From Streptomyces sp. NBC_01244 (GTDB taxonomy: Bacteria; Actinomycetota; Actinomycetes; Streptomycetales; Streptomycetaceae), in assembly GCF_035987325.1 (NCBI RefSeq), contig NZ_CP108488.1, positions 992,001 to 1,056,000 of the forward strand: a stretch of 64,000 bases of DNA. Reading direction: 5' to 3'. The position numbers were made by a program, and so were the translations under genes. Of this stretch, positions 43,219-51,917 are shown piece by piece. The notes beneath the pieces are model-generated. The model had not been told where the DNA came from. It saw only the letters and a program-made list of their open reading frames with translations, and made no database searches. Numbering within the stretch: the stretch's first letter is position 1; every line of letters starts with the position of its first letter.

Positions 43219-45454
43219 GACTGTTCCTTTGCGTGTGCTTCTCAATTTTTTGTTCGACGGTACGGGCATCGGAGCGACCGGTGCTCCGCAGTATCCGTGC
43301 GCCGGCCTGCCAGGCGGCCAGCGCCTCATCGTCCAGCCCCTGACTGGACCGGATGTCACCGAGCAATTCGCAGGCCGCTGCCTCGGAGATCTGGTTGCCC
43401 AGTTGCGCTTCCAGCGCTATCTGCTGCTGCGCATATGAGGCGGCCTCGGACAGTTGGCCCGTGGCCATGCAGATGCGAGTGAGGTTCTGCAGTACCAGCG
43501 TCCTGCCGTGCGGATTGCCCAGCTCGGTGAAGAGCGACAGGGCCTCACTGCACTCCTGCACTGCGGTCTCCACGCTGCCCGCCCGGAAATGGGCCCACCC
43601 GAGGTCACTGAGGGCTCGGGCCTCCCGCGCCCTGTTCCCCTCCGCCCGCCACAGAGGCAACGCGGCCTCGGCATGGTGAAGCGCCGCGACCAGATCACCC
43701 TTCTTGTCGAACATGAAGGACAGTGCGTGGTGGGTGGTCGCCTGGCCGACCGTGTCGTTGAGCTCCGTGCAGATGTCGAGGACTTTCCGGTGCCAGTAGC
43801 CGGCCTCGTGGAACTGGCCCAGCCTGGTCAGCGCGCGGCCAAGGCCCCGTAACGCCTTGGCCTCGGCCTTGGAATCTCCGAGGTCTCGCGCTCCCGCCAC
43901 CGCCAGCCGCTGCATGCGGACGATCTCGCTCCATTGCGAGCGCCAGTAGAAGTAGGTGTTGGCCGCCCATGCCAGGCGCCAGGTATGGCCATGACAGCCC
44001 TGCGTGGAGGAGGTCTCGGCGGCGTGGCGGACGTTGCGATGTTCATCGTCGAACCAGCTGAGCGCCTCGTCGTATCGGCTCATGGCGGGTACGTGGACGT
44101 CCGCCGCGAGCGGGTCGAGACTGATCATCCGCCGCGGAGGGTCAAGGAGATGGTCAGCCATCGCGCTCGTGTGGAGGTAGTGGTCGAGCAGGCGCCTGAC
44201 CGCGGCCGCTTTGACGCGGGGTTCGTCGTGTTCGGCCTGCTCCGCGGCGTAGACGCGCACCAGGTCGTGCAGCCGGTAACGGCGGGGCCGGTACTCTTCG
44301 ATCAGGTTGGCCCGCGTGAGTTCCCCCAGGGCGCCCAGGGCGGCGGGCTTCGGGGCTCCGACAAGGCAGGCGGCCGCGACCAGGCTGATGTCCGGACCGG
44401 CATACGAGCCGATCATCCGGAACAGCAGCGCGCCTTGGTCCGACAGCCCCGCGGAGGACCACGAGAAGACCGCGCGTACGTCGCTCTCGATCTCGCCGAG
44501 GTTCAGGTAGTCCAACCGGCTGGACTCGTCGTTCAGTTGCTCAGCGATGTCCGCCAGCCCGAACTCGGGTCTCGAGGCAGCTCGCGCCGCCACGATCGAC
44601 AGCGCCAGCGGCAGTCGCGCGCAGTTGTCGACGAGCGCACGCGTTGACGCCCGGTCGGACGCCACCCGGTCCGAGCCCAGATGGGCCCCTAGAAGCTGTT
44701 CGGATTCCGTGAGGGACAGCGGCGCCAACTTGATGACGGTTGCGCCGAAACGGGCCACGAGACCGGGCAACTCGGTTCTGCTGGTGACGACGACCAAGCT
44801 GTTGGCCGCTGCCGGAAGCAACGGCCGGACCTGTTCGACCGAGCAGACGTTGTCGAGGAGGATGAGCGCACTGCGGTCGGCCAGCAGACTGCGGTAGAGG
44901 GATTCCTGTGCGGCATACGTGGGCGGAATCTCGCGTGGCAGGACACCCAATGAGTTCAAGAGTTCGTTGATCGCACTCTGTGGCTCGACCGCGGGAAGCA
45001 GCGGGTCGAAACCGCGGAGATTCACATAGAAACTGCCGTCAGGGAATTCGGCTGCATTGCGATGAGCCCAATGGACAGCAAGACTGGTCTTGCCGATTCC
45101 GGCCATCCCGTCGATGGCCACGATGGCCGGAGTTCCACCGAGCCGGGCCTCTCGGCCGGCCCACACTCCTGACATCGCCTCTTGCTCGTTCGCCCGCCCG
45201 GTGAAGCGCGGGTTGGCCGGCGGTACTTGCCGTGGGACGACCTGCACGCGCGGCGACTCACGGATGGCGATATCGCCATGAAGGGTGCCCACTTGAACCA
45301 AGTGCCCGAGGACCGTGCCGCCCGCCTCGTTGCGCACGGTCTGGTCCGGACATGCGGCGTCATGCGATGAAGGTCCTGCATCCACAAGATCACCCCGCGT
45401 CCCCCGGCCGGCCACCACAGCCACCCGTCGGTCTATTGGTGCCGCGCGCAGCAC
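43202..45454 (-). CDS. STAND (NB-ARC) ATPase regulator with TPR repeats
   Basis: A 750-residue protein. Near residue 45-70 is a small beta segment (NEAGGTVLGHLVQVGTLHGD) followed by PRQVPPANPRFTGR, the usual entry to NB-ARC domains. Walker A is AIDGMAGIGKTSLAVHW, Walker B SALILLDNV, sensor VVTSRTELPG, and the MHD-like segment RYRLHDLVRVYA. Residues 500-740 are TPR helices (ALRGLGRALTRLGQFHEAGY). This is the layout of AfsR/SARP-linked regulators without the DNA-binding SARP domain. Head gene of the Nudix/ThiC-like operon; GTG 45454 has a nearby GGAGAC. Confidence 0.85.
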   Translation of the reverse strand: MLRAAPIDRRVAVVAGRGTRGDLVDAGPSSHDAACPDQTVRNEAGGTVLGHLVQVGTLHGDIAIRESPRVQVVPRQVPPANPRFTGRANEQEAMSGVWAGREARLGGTPAIVAIDGMAGIGKTSLAVHWAHRNAAEFPDGSFYVNLRGFDPLLPAVEPQSAINELLNSLGVLPREIPPTYAAQESLYRSLLADRSALILLDNVCSVEQVRPLLPAAANSLVVVTSRTELPGLVARFGATVIKLAPLSLTESEQLLGAHLGSDRVASDRASTRALVDNCARLPLALSIVAARAASRPEFGLADIAEQLNDESSRLDYLNLGEIESDVRAVFSWSSAGLSDQGALLFRMIGSYAGPDISLVAAACLVGAPKPAALGALGELTRANLIEEYRPRRYRLHDLVRVYAAEQAEHDEPRVKAAAVRRLLDHYLHTSAMADHLLDPPRRMISLDPLAADVHVPAMSRYDEALSWFDDEHRNVRHAAETSSTQGCHGHTWRLAWAANTYFYWRSQWSEIVRMQRLAVAGARDLGDSKAEAKALRGLGRALTRLGQFHEAGYWHRKVLDICTELNDTVGQATTHHALSFMFDKKGDLVAALHHAEAALPLWRAEGNRAREARALSDLGWAHFRAGSVETAVQECSEALSLFTELGNPHGRTLVLQNLTRICMATGQLSEAASYAQQQIALEAQLGNQISEAAACELLGDIRSSQGLDDEALAAWQAGARILRSTGRSDARTVEQKIEKHTQRNSRGRSQ

Positions 45455-45563
45455 CGTCTCCGACCCGCTGCAGGGTATGGTACGCGGCCCTTAGCCGGAT
45501 ACAGTGCCTTATTCACTCCTTGGGGATTACGTACACGCGGACGGATTTGATCGCGAGGCGGGG

Positions 45564-46283
45564 ATGACGCAAAAGATCGTGATCAGCGGTCTCACGGCCG
45601 CGGGCAAGACAACCCACGCCAAGCTGTTGGCCGAAACACTCGGCTTCCGTGCGGTGCACTTCACCGACCTGCTGCTGCAGGAACTACAGGTCGAAGCAGG
45701 CTCGGCCGATCAGGTCTGGTTCAGTCGTTTGCACGAGATCGAATCAATGCGCGCGGGCGGATCCGCCGATCGCAGGGTGGATGAGACCATTGGTGAGTTG
45801 TTGGCCGCCGATGAGCCGATGGTGGTCGACGCAGTGCTCGCACCCTGGCTGCACCCGGGCCGGCAGATCAATGTCTGGCTCGGTTCGGATCGGGCTTCGC
45901 GCGCCTGGAAGTGCAGCGTGTCACGGCTGCCTGGCGTCATCTCCACCGACGACAGCTTGCGCCTGCTCGACAAGAAGGACGCATTCACCCGGGCGTACCT
46001 CTGGCAGGAGCGCGCGGTCGACCTCTACACCGACCGGTCCTGCTTCGACCTTGTCCTGGACAACTCTCACCTGATCGGGGAACCGACTGCGGCTGCGGCC
46101 CGCAAGGGCATCAGACAACTGCACCAAGTGCTGCTGGCCTACGTCAACTGGCGGCTGGAGCGTCAGGACAACGCCCTGCTGGAACTCGCCGAAACCACCT
46201 CGCCCGGGTCGGCCGCAATCGTCCACATGGACGTCGACCATCTCACACCCTCGCGAACCATCCTGGCCTCTCGCCAGATCTGA
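45564..46283 (+). CDS. P-loop kinase, cytidylate kinase/AAA_33-like
   Basis: A 239-residue protein starting at ATG 45564 after GAGGCGGGG. Walker A is ISGLTAAGKTTHAKLLAE at residues 7-24, followed by GFRAVHFTDLL and a MVVDAVLAPWLHPG Walker-B/DxD-like segment, and CSVSRLPG. The pattern resembles cytidylate kinases and small nucleotide or sugar kinases; the phosphate acceptor cannot be read. It is divergent from the STAND-Nudix-ThiC-like operon and may share its control region (45455-45563). Confidence 0.65.
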   Translation: MTQKIVISGLTAAGKTTHAKLLAETLGFRAVHFTDLLLQELQVEAGSADQVWFSRLHEIESMRAGGSADRRVDETIGELLAADEPMVVDAVLAPWLHPGRQINVWLGSDRASRAWKCSVSRLPGVISTDDSLRLLDKKDAFTRAYLWQERAVDLYTDRSCFDLVLDNSHLIGEPTAAAARKGIRQLHQVLLAYVNWRLERQDNALLELAETTSPGSAAIVHMDVDHLTPSRTILASRQI

Positions 46284-46297
46284 CCCCTCCATCGCCG

Positions 46298-46612
46298 GCC
46301 GGGAGCCGCTTCCTGTTCCCCAGCGGGCAGGCAACCCTCAACGGCAGCAAACCCATCTCGGACAGCTGGTGCCGCAGCCTCATGGAGAACTGGCTGCAGC
46401 GCATTCGTCTCCTCGGCGAACACGGACGTCCCGCAGTACATCGTCGAGCAGTTGCTTGATCACATGTCGCCGGAAATGACGGCCGTTTACGCGCGGCTCC
46501 ACCAGAAGACCCTGCGCGAGCACCGGGAGAGGGCTCTCAAGGTCGACGCCGACGGGGAACCTGTCGTTCTGCCCACCGGCCATCGCCCTGTCGGGTGTGA
46601 GCAGCCCGGGAT
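46298..46612 (+). pseudogene. Tyrosine recombinase (integrase) C-terminal relic
   Basis: Two frames hold adjacent pieces of a phage/ICE-type integrase: FLFPSGQATLNGSKPISDSW in one frame (from about 46298) and DVPQYIVEQLLDHMSPEMTA followed by VYARLHQKTLREHRERALKV in the next (from about 46425). The HxLR segment that normally lies between them, with a catalytic Arg, is missing, so an internal deletion plus frameshift killed it. The catalytic Tyr (in AVYARLH) remains. The second frame has no stop before the HAD gene. Confidence 0.8.
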
Positions 46613-46685
46613 GAAACTCCGCCAAAACCGACGACAGCCCTACGCGGTGCGGGTCGTGCACCACCACCCCACTACGCTGCCGACC

Positions 46686-47342
46686 ATGACGCAGCCCCCT
46701 GTTGAACTGGTGATCTTCGACTGTGACGGCGTACTGGTGGACAGCGAGAAGATATGCGTCAAAGTAGACGCGATGATCATGGCTGACCTGGGGTGCGGGT
46801 TCACCGACTCTGAAATCATCGAGCGGTTCGTCGGCTCGTCCACCGAGGTCTACACCGCAGTTGTCGAGGAACGACTCGGACGGCGCCTGGAGAAGGGATG
46901 GCAGCAGCGGTACGCGCATCTGTACGAGGAGGCCTTCGAGGCCGAACTGACCGCTGTCGACGGCATCGCGGAGGCCCTGAACCGCATCACCACCGCCGTC
47001 TGCGTCGCATCGAATGGCGATCACGCCGGCATCCGGCGAAACTTGGAGATCGCCGATCTGACGAACCACTTCGAGAACCGCATCTTCAGTGCGGCCGACG
47101 TCCGCCGGGGTAAGCCCGCTCCCGACCTCTTCCAACACGCTGCACGTTCCATGGGGGTACAACCCGAGCGGTGCGCGGTGATCGAGGACAGCGCATACGG
47201 GGTGCAGGCAGCCAGGGCCGCCGGCATGCGGGCCTTCGGTTTCTGCGGTGGCCTCACCCCGGCCTCGCGGCTGGAAGGGCCAGGCACCGTCGTGTTCGAC
47301 GACATGCGCAACCTGCCCGAACTGCTGGCGACCACCTCCTAA
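46686..47342 (+). CDS. HAD-superfamily phosphatase (beta-phosphoglucomutase-like)
   Basis: A 218-residue protein with HAD motif I IFDCDGVLVDSE (nucleophile Asp and general acid Asp), motif II VCVASNGD, motif III lysine in RRGKPAPDLF and motif IV VIEDSAYGVQAA. Subfamily I caps of this type occur in phosphoglycolate, sugar-phosphate and nucleotide phosphatases. ATG 46686 has no clear ribosome binding site, and the frame is open upstream through the integrase relic, so translation may rely on an unusual leader. Follows the kinase gene. Confidence 0.85.
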   Translation: MTQPPVELVIFDCDGVLVDSEKICVKVDAMIMADLGCGFTDSEIIERFVGSSTEVYTAVVEERLGRRLEKGWQQRYAHLYEEAFEAELTAVDGIAEALNRITTAVCVASNGDHAGIRRNLEIADLTNHFENRIFSAADVRRGKPAPDLFQHAARSMGVQPERCAVIEDSAYGVQAARAAGMRAFGFCGGLTPASRLEGPGTVVFDDMRNLPELLATTS

Positions 47343-47528
47343 AGCCGAATACGCGCGCTCCTGTCACTCTGCGCAGGCGACGACCTCACGGCTCTCCCAC
47401 CTGGCTCGGGTTCCGTACCGGAGGGGTTGGGGAGCAGGTGCTCGGGTCATGTGGTGCGTGGGCACATCAGTCGTGGCTCGATTGTGATGGCGGGCCACAT
47501 ATGCCGGTGAACTGCGGACTTCTACGTT

Positions 47529-47720
47529 GTGGCCACACCCGACGTCCCCGCAGACACCCTGGAAGTGGTGCACATGGCCTCCCCCGGAACCGTCCCGCAG
47601 GCTCCATCCGGAATCCGGCGGATCGTCGCCGCCAGCCTCATCGGGACCACCATCGAGTGGTACGACAACTCATCCGATCAGAGCTGCCACCTGCGGTTTT
47701 CCACCACACAGGACGCCTGA
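47529..47720 (+). pseudogene. MHS-family transporter, N-terminal fragment
   Basis: Starting at GTG 47529 or ATG 47574, the translation PSGIRRIVAASLIGTTIEWYD is the first helix of metabolite:H+ symporters (ShiA/ProP/KgtP type), whose next residues should be FFLYG. Instead the frame runs into unrelated sequence and stops at 47720, inside repeat copy R2. All further helices are gone. Confidence 0.75.
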
Positions 47721-47880
47721 ACCAGCACCGAACCAGCACGGGATCCGAAGGGGGGCCGCTCGCCCTTTCCCCCGACACCACGACGGCATCTCCGCCAAGG
47801 GCATCAGCAAGGCGATCTCCGTCACGCTCTGTACAACACAGACCGGAGAGCCTCTGAGGCCACCTGGTCTCAATATCGCA
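47718..47880 (+). repeat. Dispersed repeat copy R2
   Basis: Starts AACCAGCACCGAACCAGCACGGGATCCGA (shown here as the paired AACCAGCAC units) and runs through CACCACGACGGCATCTCCGCCA and CACGCTCTGTA to GAGAGCCTCTGAGGCC. It matches R3 (52564-52725) over about 160 bp with scattered substitutions. Copy R2 abuts the truncated MHS gene, so an insertion or recombination at this repeat may have caused the truncation. Confidence 0.75.
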
Positions 47881-48361
47881 AGCACGCCCGAATGTGTTTG
47901 ATCCGCTTTGACGGGCCTTCAAGATCAGGGGTTCGTCCCCAGGAGGATGTCCATCATGGAGAGCATGGGGAAGAGGAAGCCTCGCCCTCGCTGTTCATTC
48001 GCGTCGCGTCCGCCTACGCAAGGCGTGGATGATGGCACATCACGTACGGTTCCTCCTCGAGATGTGCGCCGCCACCCGCCTGACCATGGCCGCTGGACGA
48101 GGCGACGGTGCACGTGCGGGCCGCGACGGCGTACGTCCGGGGCTTACCGGCTACCGCTGACAGCCCATGCAGGCGCCGGGCCCATCGAGGCCACCGGAGC
48201 GGACCGTGCCCACAACGGCCAGCGGTACGGTGGGCCAGCGCCCCGGACCACCGGCCCGTCCCCGTTTATCGCCATCCCGCCCCGAGCCCGAGTCGGCCGA
48301 ACCGGCCCTCTGCCCCTCGGCGTTCCGGCGCCGCAGGCCCCGCTGACCGGGACCCGATGGT
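47881..48361. other. Non-coding interval
   Basis: About 480 bp with no supported gene. Plus-strand frames contain a short protein-like stretch (KAWMMAHHVRFLLEMCAATR) near 48015-48085 that may be a relic, but it has no start, domain or partner sequence. Confidence 0.4.
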
Positions 48362-51300
48362 TCAGTCCAAGTCGTCCCACGTCCACGCTGGAGCGGTGCT
48401 CCCGTCAGGCTCACGACCTAGTCGGAATTGCTCCCGGTTTTCGCCAAGGCCAATGAACCAATCGAAGTGTCCTGCAGCAGGGAGCCGCTGGGTCAGGGTG
48501 GTGACCTGTTCGTTCGCCCCTATCCCCTGCAACTCCTTCAGGAGACTGCTGACGGCGTGCCAGTTGTTGAGGGAGGCATGGGCGGCGGCCCGTTTTGCCA
48601 GGACAGTGACCTGCTCGTCGGCACCCATCACCTGCAGCTCCTTCATTAGCGCGGCGACAGCGATCGGATGGTCGAGGGAAACGTGAGCGGCGGGCTCGCG
48701 GGCCAGCAGGATCCTGACCTGCTCGTCCGCACCCATACTCCGGAGCTCCTCCAACAGCTTGACGACGGCGATCGGATGGTCGAGGGAAACGTGAGCGGCG
48801 GGCTCGCGGGCCAGCAGGATCCTGACCTGCTCGTCCGCACCCATACTCCGGAGCTCTTCCAACAGCTCGATGACGGCACGCGTATTGATGAGGGGGATCT
48901 GGGCAGCAGCCCGCTCCGCGAAGGCAGCCAGCTGCTCGTGTACCCCCACGTTCCGCAGGAGCCTTATGACGGCGGTCGGGTTGTCCACGGAGGCGAAAGC
49001 GGCGTAGGCGGCGACCCGATTGGCCAAGGTGGTGACGTATTCGTTCGCCGCCCCCACCCTCCGCAGCTCCGCCGCCAGAAGGGTTACGGCATGCGGGGCG
49101 TCGAGGGCGATGTGGGTGGCGGCTTGCTCGGCCAAGGCGGAGATTTGCTCGTCCGCTGCCCCCACCTCCTGCATCTTGTCCAAGATCACGGCGACGATAT
49201 GCGGATCGATGTGGGCAATGTGTGTGGCGGCCCGCTCGGCCAAGGTGGTGGCCGGGCCGCCCCCCGACTTCCCCAGCTCCTCAAAAACCTCGGCGACAAG
49301 GTACGGGTTGATGAGCGGCATGTGGGTGGCGGTCCGCTTGGCCAAGGCGGCAGCCAGCTCGTCTGCCCCCGACCTGCGCAGCTCGTCGAACAGCTCTTTG
49401 AGGTCGAACGGGTTGTCGACGCCGGAGTGGCTGGTGGCCCGTTCACTCAAGGCGGTGAACTGCACGTCCGCCCCCATGCTCCGCAACTCCCGCAACAGAA
49501 TGGCGACAAAGGTTGGATGGTTGAGGGAGGTGAGAGCGGCGGGGTCGCGGGCCAGCAGTTTGGTGACCTCCACGTCCGCCCCCATACTCCGCAACTCCTG
49601 CAACAGGTCGGCGACGTCCAGCGGGTTGGCGAGAGAGGCCACAGCGGCAGGGTCGCGGGCCAGCAGTTTGGTGACCTCCACGTCCGCCCCCATACTCCGC
49701 AGCACCCTGAGCAAACTGGCGACGGCTCGCGGATTGTCGAGGGAAGCATGAGCGGCAGCCCGTTCCGCCAAAGTGGTCACCTGCTCATCCGCCCCCATAC
49801 TCCGCAGCACCTGCAGCAGGCTGGCGACGAAACGCGGGTTATCCAGGGAGACATGAGCAGCGGCCCGTTCCGCCAAAGTGGTCACCTGCTCATCCGCCCC
49901 CATCTTCTGCAGCTGCATCAACAGCCTGACGACAGCGGACGGATTCTCAGCAGAGGCACTCGTGGCGACCCATCGAGAGGGATGGAGATCGGCGGGATGC
50001 AGGCTGCGAAGGTGGTCGACAAGGGCGGCCGCGGGGGCGGTGTTACCGTGGGCAACGGCTTGCTTGTGGAGTTGGGCGGCGTCGCGGTATAGGCCTCGCG
50101 ACCACGCGGCGTCTCCGAGTGTGGTGAGGTCTGCCGGGTGGGCGTGGTGGGCGGCTGCGGTCCAGAAGTCGATGGGCGGAATGACCTCGGCGCGGTGATG
50201 GCGGCCGTGCTGGTCGACATAGTCGGCGAGCAGGAAGTACGGCCCCTGCGCTTGGGGGGCTGAGTGCCTTCCAACGGAGGTCGCCGCAAGCCGGCGGCGG
50301 GTGCGTTGGTTGCGGGGGCCGCTGGCGTTGACAGGGGTAAGAATGCCGGGCAGGCCATTGCAGTCACTGGTGACGTAGGCGAGGGCTGAGGTCAGCCAGT
50401 CGCCGGCGAGGGCTCGGTACTCAGTGTTGGTGAGGTACCCAGGGGCGGCGTCCGCGAGCCAACCCAAGGGGATCTGGGGGTCGGCGCCCAGGCGGCGCGC
50501 GTCCATCGCCGCGTGAACGAGAGCCCGCGCAGCTCCCCGGGCCACGTGGTAGCGGTCCATCAAGTTGGGCACGCCGGCCAGGTACTGGGTGACCTGCGCA
50601 TCGTCCGCACACTGGATGGCCTGCGTGAGCCGGGGATCGACAGTATCGTCGGCGGTGGCTCCGAGGGCGACCAAGTCGACTGGGGCAAACGAGTCAGGCA
50701 CGTCGATCCTGTGCCCGACGAGCAGTTCACGGACGCCGACATGCCCGTCGGCGGTGGTGCGGTTGGTCAGCGTGTCCCAGTGCTCGGGCCACAGGGTCCC
50801 CAGGACCAGCACCGGGGCCCGTGACGGATCATGCAGCAGCTCCCGCAAGCCCGCCGCGACCCGCTCGCCATGCGGGTCCGAGCGCAGATAGTGCTGCGCT
50901 TCGTTGAGCCACACCACCGTCCGCGGAGCGACGTTCCCTACCTCGGCCAGTGCCGCGTCAGAGACGGTGGGGCTCAAGGGATGCCATAGCCGCCAGCCGT
51001 CCGACAAGCGATCGACGGCCTCCCACAAAGCACGGGTCTTGCCCGTGGACGATCCACCGACCAGCACCGCAACCCCGCTGCGCCCGGCTTCCGCCGCGTC
51101 GACCACTGCCCTCAGGTGCGCATCGTGCTCCCGCGGGACATAGGAGGGCAGAACTCCGAACCTATCGCGAGCGCCATCGGTATCCAACGCAGGGTGGACC
51201 CCCAGGCCTGCGTCCAGGATGAGGCGGATGTCACCGCGGAAGTCGCTGACCGGGCGCCCCGCGCCCTGCGCCATCTGGGCCCGCACCCACAGATCACGCA

Positions 51301-51577
51301 CTCGCCCCGCCAGATCCTGCGTATCCCAAGCAGCTCGGCGAGCCAAAACGGTGGCCACGGCGACCACGTCAGCCTGCTGGCCAGACCGGCCGTCGGTTAT
51401 GACGCGGTGCACCGTGTCCCGGCTCGGCGCCCCCGCCAGCCCCTGATCTGCCGCGATATCCCCGGCGATCTGATCCAAGCTGGGTGCACCCGCCCCCAGA
51501 TAGACCTCGTACAGCAATTCCTTGAGCTCGCGCAGCGTGGGTGGCCATGCCACCCGCGCCCGCCTCAGGGGCGGCAT
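48362..51577 (-). CDS. HTH / P-loop NTPase with long tandem helical-repeat tail
   Basis: A 1071-residue protein. Residues 30-65 suggest a helix-turn-helix (APSLDQIAGDIA, SRDTVHRVITDGR). A P-loop domain follows: Walker A VLVGGSSTGKTRALWEA (about 174-181), Walker B-like TVVWLNEAQHYL. From about residue 590 to 1045 lie some 13 tandem repeats of 35-36 residues, pattern MGADEQVTTLAERAAAHxSL then DNPxAVxxLLxELRS, forming a probable helical solenoid. Two repeats are identical in DNA. Target-sensing solenoids on NTPases are typical of STAND-type defence or regulatory proteins. ATG 51577 follows GCGGAGCA; longer starts are possible. Confidence 0.65.
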   Translation of the reverse strand: MPPLRRARVAWPPTLRELKELLYEVYLGAGAPSLDQIAGDIAADQGLAGAPSRDTVHRVITDGRSGQQADVVAVATVLARRAAWDTQDLAGRVRDLWVRAQMAQGAGRPVSDFRGDIRLILDAGLGVHPALDTDGARDRFGVLPSYVPREHDAHLRAVVDAAEAGRSGVAVLVGGSSTGKTRALWEAVDRLSDGWRLWHPLSPTVSDAALAEVGNVAPRTVVWLNEAQHYLRSDPHGERVAAGLRELLHDPSRAPVLVLGTLWPEHWDTLTNRTTADGHVGVRELLVGHRIDVPDSFAPVDLVALGATADDTVDPRLTQAIQCADDAQVTQYLAGVPNLMDRYHVARGAARALVHAAMDARRLGADPQIPLGWLADAAPGYLTNTEYRALAGDWLTSALAYVTSDCNGLPGILTPVNASGPRNQRTRRRLAATSVGRHSAPQAQGPYFLLADYVDQHGRHHRAEVIPPIDFWTAAAHHAHPADLTTLGDAAWSRGLYRDAAQLHKQAVAHGNTAPAAALVDHLRSLHPADLHPSRWVATSASAENPSAVVRLLMQLQKMGADEQVTTLAERAAAHVSLDNPRFVASLLQVLRSMGADEQVTTLAERAAAHASLDNPRAVASLLRVLRSMGADVEVTKLLARDPAAVASLANPLDVADLLQELRSMGADVEVTKLLARDPAALTSLNHPTFVAILLRELRSMGADVQFTALSERATSHSGVDNPFDLKELFDELRRSGADELAAALAKRTATHMPLINPYLVAEVFEELGKSGGGPATTLAERAATHIAHIDPHIVAVILDKMQEVGAADEQISALAEQAATHIALDAPHAVTLLAAELRRVGAANEYVTTLANRVAAYAAFASVDNPTAVIRLLRNVGVHEQLAAFAERAAAQIPLINTRAVIELLEELRSMGADEQVRILLAREPAAHVSLDHPIAVVKLLEELRSMGADEQVRILLAREPAAHVSLDHPIAVAALMKELQVMGADEQVTVLAKRAAAHASLNNWHAVSSLLKELQGIGANEQVTTLTQRLPAAGHFDWFIGLGENREQFRLGREPDGSTAPAWTWDDLD
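48661..48876. repeat. Two 108-bp tandem units inside the repeat protein gene
   Basis: The unit starting at 48661 (CGATCGGATGGTCGAGGGAA) recurs at 48769 with essentially no change over 95 bp or more. Each encodes the 36-residue solenoid repeat with LLAREPAAHVSLDHPIAV. Neighbouring repeats are diverged, so this pair is a recent duplication and the array is probably still changing in length. Confidence 0.85.
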
Positions 51578-51797
51578 TGCTCCGCGCTTTCCTGTGCGAT
51601 CGGCCGGCCACCCCATCTGTCGCCACTCATCGCACCATCGTCCTCGATCCTGGTCGCCCTCATGGCGTGAACAGCATGAATAGCCGTGCCTGTTCACGGC
51701 GCATCGCAACTCAGAGTGGATCTCCCCACAGGACTCAGGGTGGAGAGCAAGCCGGCCGGCTGACCACCCACCCACCACACTCCCTGTGGAGGACTAC

Positions 51798-51917
51798 ATG
51801 TCCCGCACGCGTCTGACCCACCACGAACGCCTCGCCCTGGCCGGAGCAGCCCTGCAAGGTGCCGTATCCGGTGCTCTCCGTGCCGTCATCACCTGGGCCC
51901 TGGACCACCTCGCCTGA
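51798..51917 (+). CDS. 39-residue small protein
   Basis: ATG 51798 follows a strong GTGGAGGACTAC ribosome binding site and reads RTRLTHHERLALAGAALQG then AVSGALRAVITWALDHLA to TGA 51915. It is an amphipathic helical peptide, divergent from the solenoid NTPase gene. Small alpha-helical peptides of this kind accompany actinobacterial mobile elements, but no family is recognised. Confidence 0.5.
   Translation: MSRTRLTHHERLALAGAALQGAVSGALRAVITWALDHLA

Noticed and set aside
48661..49950. Regularly spaced ~105-bp repeats resembling a CRISPR array or satellite
   Set aside because: Units encode an uninterrupted 35-36-residue protein repeat in one frame; there are no spacers and no cas genes.
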